From Amulumruptor sp947039275 (GTDB taxonomy: Bacteria > Bacteroidota > Bacteroidia > Bacteroidales > Muribaculaceae): 64,000 nucleotides of DNA. The stretch spans positions 22,576 to 86,575 of the forward strand of contig CAMQYL010000007.1 in assembly GCA_947039275.1 (NCBI GenBank), given 5' to 3'. The notes under the pieces are model-generated. The model searched no databases and had not been told where the DNA came from. It worked only from the letters and a program-made list of their open reading frames with translations. Made by a program: the position numbers and the translations under genes. This document shows positions 16,747-24,617 of this stretch, piece after piece (position 1 is the stretch's first letter; every line of letters begins with the position of its first letter).

Positions 16747-19308
16747 ATGAAACTCGATGTAAGCAACGCCAATGGTCCTATCTGGCGCGAAGTGACTGTG
16801 AACGCCAGTCTGCCCACTAACCTCAAGCCTCTCGAAGAGCTTGCTCACAATCTCTGGTGGGTATGGAACAGCGAGGCGAAATCGCTCTTCCATGACCTTA
16901 ACCCCGCAATCTGGAAAGCCACAGGCGAAAACCCTGTAATGCTCATCCAGCAGCTTACCTCTGACCGTCTGAAAGAAATCGTAAATGACAAGGAGATGAT
17001 GGAACGCATCGCCCATGTCCACACGATGTTTAAGGAATACATGAAGAAGCCCATGCGCAAGGATATTCCTTCGGTGAGCTACTTCTCTATGGAATACGGC
17101 TTGTGCAACTGCCTGAAGATTTACTCCGGCGGTCTCGGTGTGCTCGCCGGCGACTATATCAAGGAGGCTTCTGACAGCTGCGTAGACATGACAGCTATCG
17201 GTTTCCTCTATCGCTACGGCTATTTCACCCAGACTCTGAGCGTTGACGGTCAGCAGATTGCCAACTACGAACCCCAGAACTTCAGCCAGCTTCCCATCGT
17301 GCAGGTGATGGAGGCTGATGGCAAGCCCATGATTCTTGAAGTTCCTTTCCCCGGACGTACTATCTACAGCCACGTATGGCAGGTCAATGTAGGCCGTATG
17401 AAGCTGTATCTGATGGATACCGACTTCGACATGAACAGCGAGTTTGACCGTCCTATCACACACCAGCTCTACGGCGGTGACTGGGAAAACCGTATCAAGC
17501 AGGAGTATCTCCTCGGTATCGGCGGTGTGCTCCTCCTCAAGAAGCTCGGCATCAACCACGATATCTACCACTGCAACGAGGGTCACGCAGCTCTGCTCAA
17601 CCTCCAGCGTCTCGTGGACTTCGTGCAGGAGAAGCACCTTGACTTCAACACCGCTCTTGAGCTGGTACGCGCATCTTCGCTCTACACTGTCCACACTCCC
17701 GTGCCCGCAGGTCACGACTACTTCGATGAAAGCCTCTTCGGCAAGTACTTCGGCGAATATCCCGCCAAACTCGGCATCAGCTGGGCTGACCTGATGAACA
17801 TGGGTCGCGAGAACCCCAACACCAACGAGCGCTTCTCTATGAGCGTGTTCGCTCTTAACACCTGCCAGGAGGCTAACGGCGTAAGCTGGCTCCACGGCGA
17901 GGTATCAAAGAAGATGTTTGCCGGTATATGGAAGGGTTACGGATGGCAGGAGAGCCACGTGGGCTACGTCACCAACGGTGTCCACATGCCTACATGGGCT
18001 GCTTCTGAGTGGAAGGAATTCTATGGTCGTCACATGGGTCAGGAGATGTTTGACAACCAGAGCAATCCCAAGGCTTGGGACGGCGTTTACAACGTAAGCG
18101 ACGAAGAAATCTGGAACCTCCGTTGCACGATGAAGAACAAGTTCATCAAGTTTGTCAAGGAGGAGTTCAAGACCAAGTGGCTCGCCAACCAGGGTGATCC
18201 CTCAAGCGTTATGAAGATTGTTGACAAGATCAACCCCAACGCTCTCATCATCGGTTTTGCCCGCCGTTTCGCCACCTACAAGCGTGCACACCTGCTCTTC
18301 ACCGACCTTGACCGTCTCGCCAAGATTGTCAACAACGAGCAGTTCCCCGTGCAGTTCGTATTCTCAGGCAAGGCTCACCCCGCCGACGGTGCAGGTCAGG
18401 GTCTCATCAAGCGCATCATCGAGATTTCACGCATGCCCCAGTTCCTCGGCAAGATCATCTTCCTTGAGGACTACAACATGATTGTGGCTAAGCGTCTCGT
18501 TTCGGGTGTCGATATCTGGCTCAATACACCTACCCGTCCTCTCGAGGCTTCTGGTACATCAGGCGAGAAGGCTGAGATGAACGGTGTGCTTAACTTCTCA
18601 GTGCTTGACGGCTGGTGGTACGAAGGCTACCGCTTCGACGAAAAGGCTGGATGGGCACTCACCGACAAGCGCACATTTACCGACCAGGCTCAGCAGGATC
18701 GTCTCGACGCTGCCACCATCTACTCTATGCTCGAGAACGAGATCGTGCCTCTCTATTTCCGCAAGAACTCGGCAGGTTACTCGCCTGACTGGATTCAGTA
18801 TATCAAGGGTTCTATAGCTCACATCGCTCCCCACTTCACCATGAAGCGCATGATCGATGACTATATCGAACGCTTCTATGAGCCCGAAGCAAAGCGCATG
18901 AAGAAGCTCTCAGCTCATGACTGCAAGCTCGCCCGCGAAATCGTGGCTTGGAAGGAGCGAGTTGCTCAGGCATGGCCCGGCGTACACGTGGTTGACTTTA
19001 AGCGTGACGATCAGGCTGCCAACAACGCCAAGACAGGCGACAAGGTAGTGACCGAAATCACTGTCGATACCAACGGTCTCGGCAAGGATGTCGTAGTCGA
19101 AGAGGTAGTTTACCGCATCGAAAACGGCGAGGAGAAGCTCTGGCGTCGTGAGGACTTCAAGCTTGTCGCTGAAAACGGCAATCTCCTCACCTACAAGTAT
19201 GACACCAAGGTGCTTGATCCCGGTTTCTTCCGCGTGGGCTTCCGCATCTATCCCAAGAACGCTGCGCTGCCCCACCGTCAGGACTTCGCATATGTGAAGT
19301 GGATCTAA
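16747..19308 (+). CDS. glgP: Alpha-glucan (glycogen/starch) phosphorylase, GT35
   Basis: Releases glucose-1-phosphate from alpha-1,4-glucan with PLP as cofactor. The 853-residue protein begins with an N-terminal domain typical of the shorter bacterial alpha-glucan phosphorylases (LPTNLKPLEELAHNLWWVWN). It contains YFSMEYGL, HCNEGHAAL, TVHTPVPAGHD, FARRFATYKRA and the PLP-lysine motif near 602-612 (EASGTSGEKAEMNGV), where many relatives read SGMK. The C-terminal 100 residues form an extra beta-domain. It is transcribed behind the GT3 synthase and closed by the terminator at 19334-19376, giving a compact glycogen turnover operon. Codon use is highly biased, suggesting strong expression. Confidence 0.93.
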   Translation: MKLDVSNANGPIWREVTVNASLPTNLKPLEELAHNLWWVWNSEAKSLFHDLNPAIWKATGENPVMLIQQLTSDRLKEIVNDKEMMERIAHVHTMFKEYMKKPMRKDIPSVSYFSMEYGLCNCLKIYSGGLGVLAGDYIKEASDSCVDMTAIGFLYRYGYFTQTLSVDGQQIANYEPQNFSQLPIVQVMEADGKPMILEVPFPGRTIYSHVWQVNVGRMKLYLMDTDFDMNSEFDRPITHQLYGGDWENRIKQEYLLGIGGVLLLKKLGINHDIYHCNEGHAALLNLQRLVDFVQEKHLDFNTALELVRASSLYTVHTPVPAGHDYFDESLFGKYFGEYPAKLGISWADLMNMGRENPNTNERFSMSVFALNTCQEANGVSWLHGEVSKKMFAGIWKGYGWQESHVGYVTNGVHMPTWAASEWKEFYGRHMGQEMFDNQSNPKAWDGVYNVSDEEIWNLRCTMKNKFIKFVKEEFKTKWLANQGDPSSVMKIVDKINPNALIIGFARRFATYKRAHLLFTDLDRLAKIVNNEQFPVQFVFSGKAHPADGAGQGLIKRIIEISRMPQFLGKIIFLEDYNMIVAKRLVSGVDIWLNTPTRPLEASGTSGEKAEMNGVLNFSVLDGWWYEGYRFDEKAGWALTDKRTFTDQAQQDRLDAATIYSMLENEIVPLYFRKNSAGYSPDWIQYIKGSIAHIAPHFTMKRMIDDYIERFYEPEAKRMKKLSAHDCKLAREIVAWKERVAQAWPGVHVVDFKRDDQAANNAKTGDKVVTEITVDTNGLGKDVVVEEVVYRIENGEEKLWRREDFKLVAENGNLLTYKYDTKVLDPGFFRVGFRIYPKNAALPHRQDFAYVKWI

Positions 19309-19333
19309 TCCGCTATCCAGCGATTCAATCATA

Positions 19334-19376
19334 AGAGCGTCCCGACCTCTAAAAGGCCGGGACGCTCTGTATTTTA
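19334..19376 (+). terminator. Rho-independent terminator after glgP
   Basis: AGAGCGTCCCG (19334-19344) pairs perfectly with CGGGACGCTCT (19358-19368), followed by the T-rich GTATTTTA. Confidence 0.8.
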
Positions 19377-19419
19377 TAGGTTACGCACAAACGTGCGTTT
19401 TGCTTATCGGCAGAATTTA

Positions 19420-19751
19420 GTAGGGACATGCCATGGCACAATCTCACTAACTTAAGCTAATCTTGGTCTCCCCATTTTAGCGCCCGAAAGGGCGAATCTC
19501 TCTGTTAGCCGAGGGGCTTGCCCCTCGGTAAATGTCAGCCTATGCTACGCGCTGCGCTTTGCCGCAGCGCATTAAACGCCATGATGCTCAACATGATAGC
19601 AACTGATGCGCTGCGGCAAAGCGCAGCGCGTACATTCTCCATATCTTACCGAGGGGCAAGCCCCTCGGCTAACAGAGAGATGCGCCCACAAGGGGCGCGA
19701 CTTGATTGCAAATCCTTAAATTAGTGACATTCTGCCATGGCATGTCCCTAC
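19420..19751. repeat. Nested (Russian-doll) palindrome block
   Basis: A 332-bp block of inverted repeats inside inverted repeats. The outermost arms are the GACATGCC type (19420-19438 / 19733-19751, 19 bp perfect). Next come GCGCCC-type hairpins (about 19480-19494 / 19682-19698), then 36-bp perfect arms (19496-19531 / 19646-19681), then 27-bp perfect arms (19546-19572 / 19606-19632). Each arm of the two inner layers is also self-complementary (GAGGGGCTTGCCCCTC; GCGCTGCG/CGCAGCGC). No gene is visible inside. It fills most of the gap between glgP and the next gene. Confidence 0.9.
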
Positions 19752-19829
19752 AAGTCGGGGAGTTCCAGTTCTGCAACACCCTCCCTACAATTTGCACGAA
19801 TACTTACTGCTTTAACTATAAAAGTTCAT

Positions 19830-19837
19830 TAACTTTG
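19830..19837 (+). promoter_or_regulatory. -7 box before the lipoprotein/HTH gene
   Basis: TAACTTTG in an AT-rich stretch, 24 bp before the ATG at 19861. The -33 position reads TTTA, a weak match. Confidence 0.55.
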
Positions 19838-19860
19838 TGGTGTAATCATTCAGTCGTTTT

Positions 19861-20823
19861 ATGCGGACGTTGCTATACGTGATTTTAGCGGTGATAGTGA
19901 GCGGATGCGCTTATTCGAGTTCTCATAAGGTCAGGCTCGATGAGGCGCAGAGGCTCATCGCGGATAATCCAAAAGAGGCATTTGACCGCCTCAATGCCAT
20001 GGATGTGTCGGAATTTGATGACTCGGCTACCATGGCGCGGTGGGCTGTGCTCTACAGCGAGTCGATGCTGGCAAACAGATTTCATGCACCGTCAGACTCC
20101 ATTATCAACATGGCGGTGGACTACTATAGCAATCATGACATCACTCAATTGCCGCGTTTGCAGCAACTTAAAGCGAAATTGGCAGTGGCATGCGAAGAAG
20201 ATGCCTTGGTGACCGCTCTCTATTTCCAGAAAGAGAGGGAATTACGCCTATATGAGGCGAAACTGAGCCGCGAGAGGTATCTGTGGATTGGACTTTTTAT
20301 CCTGTTGATGGCTGGAGGGGTGATCATATGGCAGCGGCAAAGGTTGAAATTGCAGTCGGCTGACAATGACAGGCTTGTGGCTGAAGCATCGAATCTCAAA
20401 AACCTCATGGCAGATAAGGACAATGACTTACAAATGACCCTGAACAGTATGCTGGAGTCACGGTTTGCGTTGATTGACTCGCTATGCCAGACCTATTACG
20501 AGTCGCAAGGCACTAAAAACGAGCGCAAAGTTATAGCCGAGAAGGTCAAATCGGAGATAGAGGCGGTCCGGTCGGACTCGTTTGCCGAAATGGAGCTTTG
20601 GGTCAATAGTTGCAGGCAAAATATGTTGGAGCGGTTACGTCAATGCCTCCCTGACATCACTCCGTCAGACTATCAGTTGGCGGTCTATATGGCATGCGGT
20701 CTGTCTTCGCGTTCCATCAGTCTCCTCCTCGGCGAGACTATCGAAGTCATCTACAAACGAAAATCGCGCCTGAAATCCCGTCTCCATAAGTGCGAAGCCA
20801 GCGGCAATCTCGCCATCTCTTAG
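19861..20823 (+). CDS. Membrane-anchored lipoprotein with C-terminal HTH-like region
   Basis: Unnamed 320-residue protein. The N-terminus is a lipoprotein signal with lipobox VSGC (Cys near 16). Residues about 25-130 are helical (LDEAQRLIADNPKEAFDRLNAM resembles a short tetratricopeptide-like segment). A single membrane helix spans about 139-157 (LWIGLFILLMAGGVIIW). A coiled coil follows (about 160-240). The last 55 residues (DYQLAVYMACGLSSRSISLLLG..YKRKSRLKSRL) look like a LuxR-type helix-turn-helix. This fits Bacteroidetes regulators with periplasmic helical repeats, one membrane span and a cytoplasmic DNA-binding tail, though this one has few repeats. The next gene is a TonB-dependent receptor, a plausible target. 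DNA binding is inferred from sequence pattern only. Confidence 0.6.
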   Translation: MRTLLYVILAVIVSGCAYSSSHKVRLDEAQRLIADNPKEAFDRLNAMDVSEFDDSATMARWAVLYSESMLANRFHAPSDSIINMAVDYYSNHDITQLPRLQQLKAKLAVACEEDALVTALYFQKERELRLYEAKLSRERYLWIGLFILLMAGGVIIWQRQRLKLQSADNDRLVAEASNLKNLMADKDNDLQMTLNSMLESRFALIDSLCQTYYESQGTKNERKVIAEKVKSEIEAVRSDSFAEMELWVNSCRQNMLERLRQCLPDITPSDYQLAVYMACGLSSRSISLLLGETIEVIYKRKSRLKSRLHKCEASGNLAIS

Positions 20824-20839
20824 CTGCCTTCTCCGTGTT

Positions 20840-21037
20840 GGGACATGCCGTAATACTGTTGAATTAAGGCTGGAAGCATGTGGTCGTAGGGATGCGAGCT
20901 GGAAGGATTTCGCGGCATAGCCGCGAAGGGAGCAGTAGCCACATGCAAGCAGACCTGACGGTCTGCTTGCATGTGGCTACTGCTCCCCTCGCGGTTAACA
21001 CCGCGAGCCTTAATTCAACAGCATTGTGGCATGTCCC
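20840..21037. repeat. Nested palindrome block before the TonB receptor
   Basis: Outermost arms are half of the GACATGCC type (GGGACATGCC 20840-20849 / GGCATGTCCC 21028-21037). The next layer is CTGTTGAATTAAGGC (20856-20870) against GCCTTAATTCAACAG (21007-21021). Further in are two CGCGG hairpins and a central 28-bp perfect stem (20928-20955 / 20960-20987) with a 4-nt loop. No U-tract follows, so it is not a simple terminator. Confidence 0.88.
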
Positions 21038-21124
21038 GGTATGGTGATGTCAGATAAATTGTGAAATTGGAATTGTAAGATGTTGTAAATTAGATGTTTA
21101 TGTTTTGTGGTGTCAGACTATTAT

Positions 21125-21157
21125 TTTGGCTTTTAGCTTCTTCGAGCCGTAACTTTG
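21125..21157 (+). promoter_or_regulatory. Promoter of the TonB-dependent receptor, with overlapping dyad
   Basis: TTTG at 21125-21128, 21 bp, TAACTTTG at 21150-21157, then 19 bp to the ATG. The -7 box lies inside an 8-bp inverted repeat, GTAACTTT (21149-21156) / AAAGTTAC (21165-21172), which spans the predicted transcription start. Confidence 0.7.
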
Positions 21158-21176
21158 CTGCAAAAAAGTTACGCTT

Positions 21177-23258
21177 ATGGACATCACGAAAATCATCACA
21201 TCTGCTGCTTTGGCAGCTCTCGCACTCAGTTTGCAAGCACAGGAGGCAATGCCATCCGATAGCCTCTCGCGCGAATTACAGGAGGTAGTTGTCACCGCTA
21301 AACAGCCCGCGACGAGGCTTGTCGGGTCGACACTTGTATCCACTATTGCTGGCTCAAATTTGCAGCATGTCGGCACGGCTCTTGACGTGCTTGCCCAGTT
21401 GCCGATGATACAGGTGCATGACGATGAAGTCAGCGTTACGGGTCGCAGCAATATCGAGATATACATTGACGGGCGTCCGCTGCATGACACTTACCAGTTG
21501 CAACAGTTGCAGTCAGAAAACATCCGCAAGGTGGAACTGCTCATGGCTCCCGGGGCTTCATATGCGAGCACCACAGGTGCGGTATTGAAGATTACCACGC
21601 GCCGTGCTTTTGTAGACGGTCTGTCAGTCACTGACCGCTTGCAGGTCAAAGCGCGGCGCAAATGGTCAGTGATGGACTATCTGGACCTCAATTATAGGAG
21701 CGGACTTTGGGATTTCTTCGCGGACGGCTCATATAATCATGACAATTCGGTGATTAAAGGTAGCACCGTAAACAGTCTTGATTACCTCGGTCAACCGACC
21801 ATGGTGGGTGCATCCCAGCATAATTCATTTACTACCGATGCAGCGACAGTAAGAGGCGGTTTCAACTATGCCTCTGACACCCAATCTTTCGGGGCTTATT
21901 ACCGTTTCAATCATGAGCATGGTGATTTCACAAATCAGGGTGATGAGTGGCTTGACGACCTGCCTCCGATAGCCCGCATTATCGGTCGTAACACTAATGG
22001 ACACAGCCATTTGGCCTCCGCTTATTATGACGGAATGGTGTCACCTAAGGTAAAACTCCATTTTGACGGTGACTTCCGCCATGCCGTCAGTGACAATGAT
22101 GTCAACACCGCATATCCTTCGGGAGAATATGCTGCGGTCAATTCTACTGACCATAAATCATCCACCCTCTATGCTGGCAAACTGTATATGGAGATGCCAT
22201 TGCTCCGGGGTAGTCTGACAGCAGGCACGCAGGACTCATACACGCATACCTCGCTTGACTACCGCATGCTAAATCCCGAGGTCAATACCTATATCCCGTC
22301 ATCGGTGACCGATGCACGACAAGTGTCGGCGGCTTTGTTTGTCTCGTGGCAGCGTCAGTTCGGGCGGGTTGACCTGTCGGTCGGTGCGCGTTATGAGTAT
22401 GTGGATTATCTGTATAAGGTTAATGGTATGAAGGATGATGCCGTCAGCCGTACCGATCATATGCTCACTCCCGATATATCGCTTGGCTATTCATTGAGTG
22501 ACCGTGCATCGCTGTCGTTGAGCTACAAGATGTCTACTGTCCGACCGCCATATTCACAGATGACTAATTCGCTAAGCTATGTAGGGCTGCATGAGATAGA
22601 GGGCGGCAACCCTGGTTTGCGAGACGAAAAGATGCACGATTTGCGCCTCGCAGGCATGTATGGCGATTTCATGCTTCAGGCAGACCTCGTGCGGAGCACT
22701 GATACCTACGCCTACGTAAAGCAGCTCTATCCGACATCATCGCTCCAGCTGCTCATGCACCCCATCAATGTGGATGTCACTGCCCTGAGCATGTATCTCG
22801 TGTGGAGCCGCAGCATCCGCTTCTGGACTCCCAATGTCACCATGGGCATGTACAAGCAGTGTATGCAGATAGACGGCACACATTATCCGACCCCCATCTT
22901 CTCATACTACCTTGACAACACCTTCGCTTTGCCCCATGGCTGGACTATCACTGCCAATCTCAGCGGTCAAAGCTCTGGCGACATGCACACCAACCGCTTC
23001 GGCAGCACATGGCTGACGATGGATGCCTCGGTATCTAAATCCCTGATGAACAACGCCCTGACCCTCAGCCTATCAGCCACCGACATCTTTAACACTGCCA
23101 ACAACGACTGGACCATGCACACCTACGGCATCCAAGTAGCCAAGAACCAAAGCTATGATCGCCGAGGCATCACCCTCAACATCACCTACCGCCTCCACCC
23201 ACGCAAATCCAAATACAAAGGCACCTCCGCCTCTGAGTCCGAACTCCGCCGCCTCTGA
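21177..23258 (+). CDS. TonB-dependent outer-membrane receptor
   Basis: A 693-residue outer-membrane gated channel for an unidentified ligand. A signal peptide (about 1-21, ending LSLQAQ) is followed by a TonB-box-like stretch (LQEVVVTAKQP), a plug domain (about 35-140, with ASTTGAVLKITTRRA at its end) and a 22-strand-type barrel with alternating aromatic strands to the C-terminus. No N-terminal carboxypeptidase-like domain and no SusD partner follows, so it is not a SusC-type pair. The plug resembles those of small Bacteroidetes receptors annotated as outer membrane beta-barrel proteins. The ligand cannot be read from the sequence. The promoter has an overlapping dyad, and the regulator-like gene lies just upstream. 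Confidence 0.85.
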   Translation: MDITKIITSAALAALALSLQAQEAMPSDSLSRELQEVVVTAKQPATRLVGSTLVSTIAGSNLQHVGTALDVLAQLPMIQVHDDEVSVTGRSNIEIYIDGRPLHDTYQLQQLQSENIRKVELLMAPGASYASTTGAVLKITTRRAFVDGLSVTDRLQVKARRKWSVMDYLDLNYRSGLWDFFADGSYNHDNSVIKGSTVNSLDYLGQPTMVGASQHNSFTTDAATVRGGFNYASDTQSFGAYYRFNHEHGDFTNQGDEWLDDLPPIARIIGRNTNGHSHLASAYYDGMVSPKVKLHFDGDFRHAVSDNDVNTAYPSGEYAAVNSTDHKSSTLYAGKLYMEMPLLRGSLTAGTQDSYTHTSLDYRMLNPEVNTYIPSSVTDARQVSAALFVSWQRQFGRVDLSVGARYEYVDYLYKVNGMKDDAVSRTDHMLTPDISLGYSLSDRASLSLSYKMSTVRPPYSQMTNSLSYVGLHEIEGGNPGLRDEKMHDLRLAGMYGDFMLQADLVRSTDTYAYVKQLYPTSSLQLLMHPINVDVTALSMYLVWSRSIRFWTPNVTMGMYKQCMQIDGTHYPTPIFSYYLDNTFALPHGWTITANLSGQSSGDMHTNRFGSTWLTMDASVSKSLMNNALTLSLSATDIFNTANNDWTMHTYGIQVAKNQSYDRRGITLNITYRLHPRKSKYKGTSASESELRRL

Positions 23259-23291
23259 CCAATACAGTTATAAATCAGCACCATCATCACA

Positions 23292-23523
23292 GTCTCCGTA
23301 GGAGACATACTTGTTAGGCAGGGGTCATACAAGCCTAAGGCTTGTATGACCCCTGTATCTCGTTTACCTTCCACCCATGTTATCGCCTCCATCGGAGGCG
23401 CACTCTTGCAGTCAAAGTGCGCCACCTACAGCGGCGTGTGGCTTGTGTCGTTACTCATACAGTGGTCAGGCTGACCTACAGCCAGCCTGACCACTGCCTA
23501 ATATGTTAACCTCCTACGGAGGC
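23292..23523 (+). repeat. Five-hairpin intergenic element, copy 2
   Basis: The cleanest copy. GTCTCCGTAGGAGAC (23292-23306) is followed by the long hairpin with arms CAGGGGTCATACAAGCC and GGCTTGTATGACCCCTG, then CGCCTCCATCGGAGGCG, CGCCACCTACAGCGGCG, and the CAGTGGTCAGGC / GCCTGACCACTG hairpin. It closes with CCTCCTACGGAGG ending at 23522. Order and spacing match copy 3, and copy 1 in reverse complement. It occupies the gap between the TonB receptor and the RhuM-type gene. Confidence 0.88.
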
Positions 23524-23621
23524 AGAAATTTAGAACATGGCATTTACGATAGCGATAACATTGCGTATAATGTTGGGAGGGTCTGCTTTGGGATAGATGT
23601 CAAAATGTTTGGGAGAAAATA

Positions 23622-23652
23622 TTGTATGGGCTAAAGGTAATGTTTAAATTTG
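23622..23652 (+). promoter_or_regulatory. Promoter of the RhuM-type gene, probably leaderless
   Basis: TTG 23622-23624, 20 bp, TAAATTTG 23645-23652. The ATG at 23656 begins only 3 nt after the -7 box, so transcription would start at or within the start codon. Confidence 0.65.
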
Positions 23653-23655
23653 CGT

Positions 23656-24525
23656 ATGGAACCTCTGAAAGACAATGAAATCATACTGTATCAGCCTGAC
23701 GAGACAATGAAACTTGAGGTGCGCCTTGAGGAAGAGACAGTGTGGCTGACTCAACAGCAAATTGCTGATTTGTTTGGAACTAAACGCCCTGCTATTACAA
23801 AGCATCTTTCTAATATATTCAAATCAGGAGAGCTGGATGAGGAATCAGTTCGTTCCATTTTGGAACATACTGCAGCTGACGGAAAGGTGTATAAAACCCA
23901 GTTCTACAATCTTGATGCAATCCTTTCGGTTGGATATCGAGTAAACAGCAGGAACGCTACGATGTTCAGACGTTGGGCTAACAAGGTGTTGAAGGAGTAT
24001 CTGTTGCGTGGATATGCTGTCAATCAGAGGTTGATGCAGCTTGAGGACAGGATAGACCGTAGATTGTCGGAGCATGACAGGCATCTTGCTCAGCTTGATG
24101 ACAAAGTGGATTTTTTCGTGCGGTCTTCGCTTCAGCCTGTTGAGGGTGTTTTCTTTGACGGTCAGATATTTGATGCTTATGCTTTTGTTGCTGGATTGAT
24201 TCGTGCTGCTGAACGTAGTATTGTGGTGATTGACAACTATGTGGATGATACCGTGTTGGTGCAGTTGTCTAAACGTAAGCCAGGTGTAACGGTGGATATT
24301 TACGATGGCAATATTTCCCGTCAACTACGTCAGGATGTGGAGCGTTATAATGTACAATATCCCGGGGTGACGCTTCATAGCTATGCAAAAGCTCATGACC
24401 GCTTTCTGATTATCGATGATGTGGTCTATCATATAGGGGCTTCGTTGAAGGATTTGGGCAAGAAACTGTTTGCGTTTTCCAAGATGGAGGCGGTGACGGG
24501 GTCGGAACTGTTGCATCGGATGTGA
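23656..24525 (+). CDS. RhuM-family N-terminal domain fused to a PLD-like C-terminal domain
   Basis: A 289-residue protein. The first 115 residues are the RhuM/Bro-like DNA-binding module (ETVWLTQQQIADLFGTKRPAITKHLSNIF, then YNLDAILSVGYRVNS and FRRWANKVLKEYL). A charged helical linker (about 117-155) follows. The C-terminal third (VVIDNYVDDTVL, then HDRFLIIDDVVYHIGASLKDLG) resembles one phospholipase-D-type half site, with Arg in place of the usual Lys of HxK. Such pairings are widespread in Bacteroidetes but biochemically obscure; RhuM itself was named from a Salmonella pathogenicity island. I prefer ATG 23656 over the TTG six bases earlier because the promoter -7 box overlaps that TTG. The gene stands alone with no partner antitoxin or nuclease. 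Confidence 0.75.
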   Translation: MEPLKDNEIILYQPDETMKLEVRLEEETVWLTQQQIADLFGTKRPAITKHLSNIFKSGELDEESVRSILEHTAADGKVYKTQFYNLDAILSVGYRVNSRNATMFRRWANKVLKEYLLRGYAVNQRLMQLEDRIDRRLSEHDRHLAQLDDKVDFFVRSSLQPVEGVFFDGQIFDAYAFVAGLIRAAERSIVVIDNYVDDTVLVQLSKRKPGVTVDIYDGNISRQLRQDVERYNVQYPGVTLHSYAKAHDRFLIIDDVVYHIGASLKDLGKKLFAFSKMEAVTGSELLHRM

Positions 24526-24561
24526 CTATGTGATGCAAGCGTTGGAAATGTCGGGGGAAAA

Positions 24562-24593
24562 TTTCGTTATGAGGGTTATTTGGGCTAAATTTG
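24562..24593 (+). promoter_or_regulatory. Promoter of the polyprenyl synthase gene
   Basis: TTTC at 24562-24565, 20 bp, TAAATTTG at 24586-24593, 24 bp before the ATG at 24618. The -7 box is good and the -33 weak. Confidence 0.6.
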
Positions 24594-24617
24594 CACTACG
24601 CAAACAAATAACGCTTT

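Noticed and set aside
23656..24525. RhuM-PLD gene considered as half of a toxin-antitoxin pair
   Set aside because: No small partner gene lies on either side; the gaps hold only a repeat element and a promoter.
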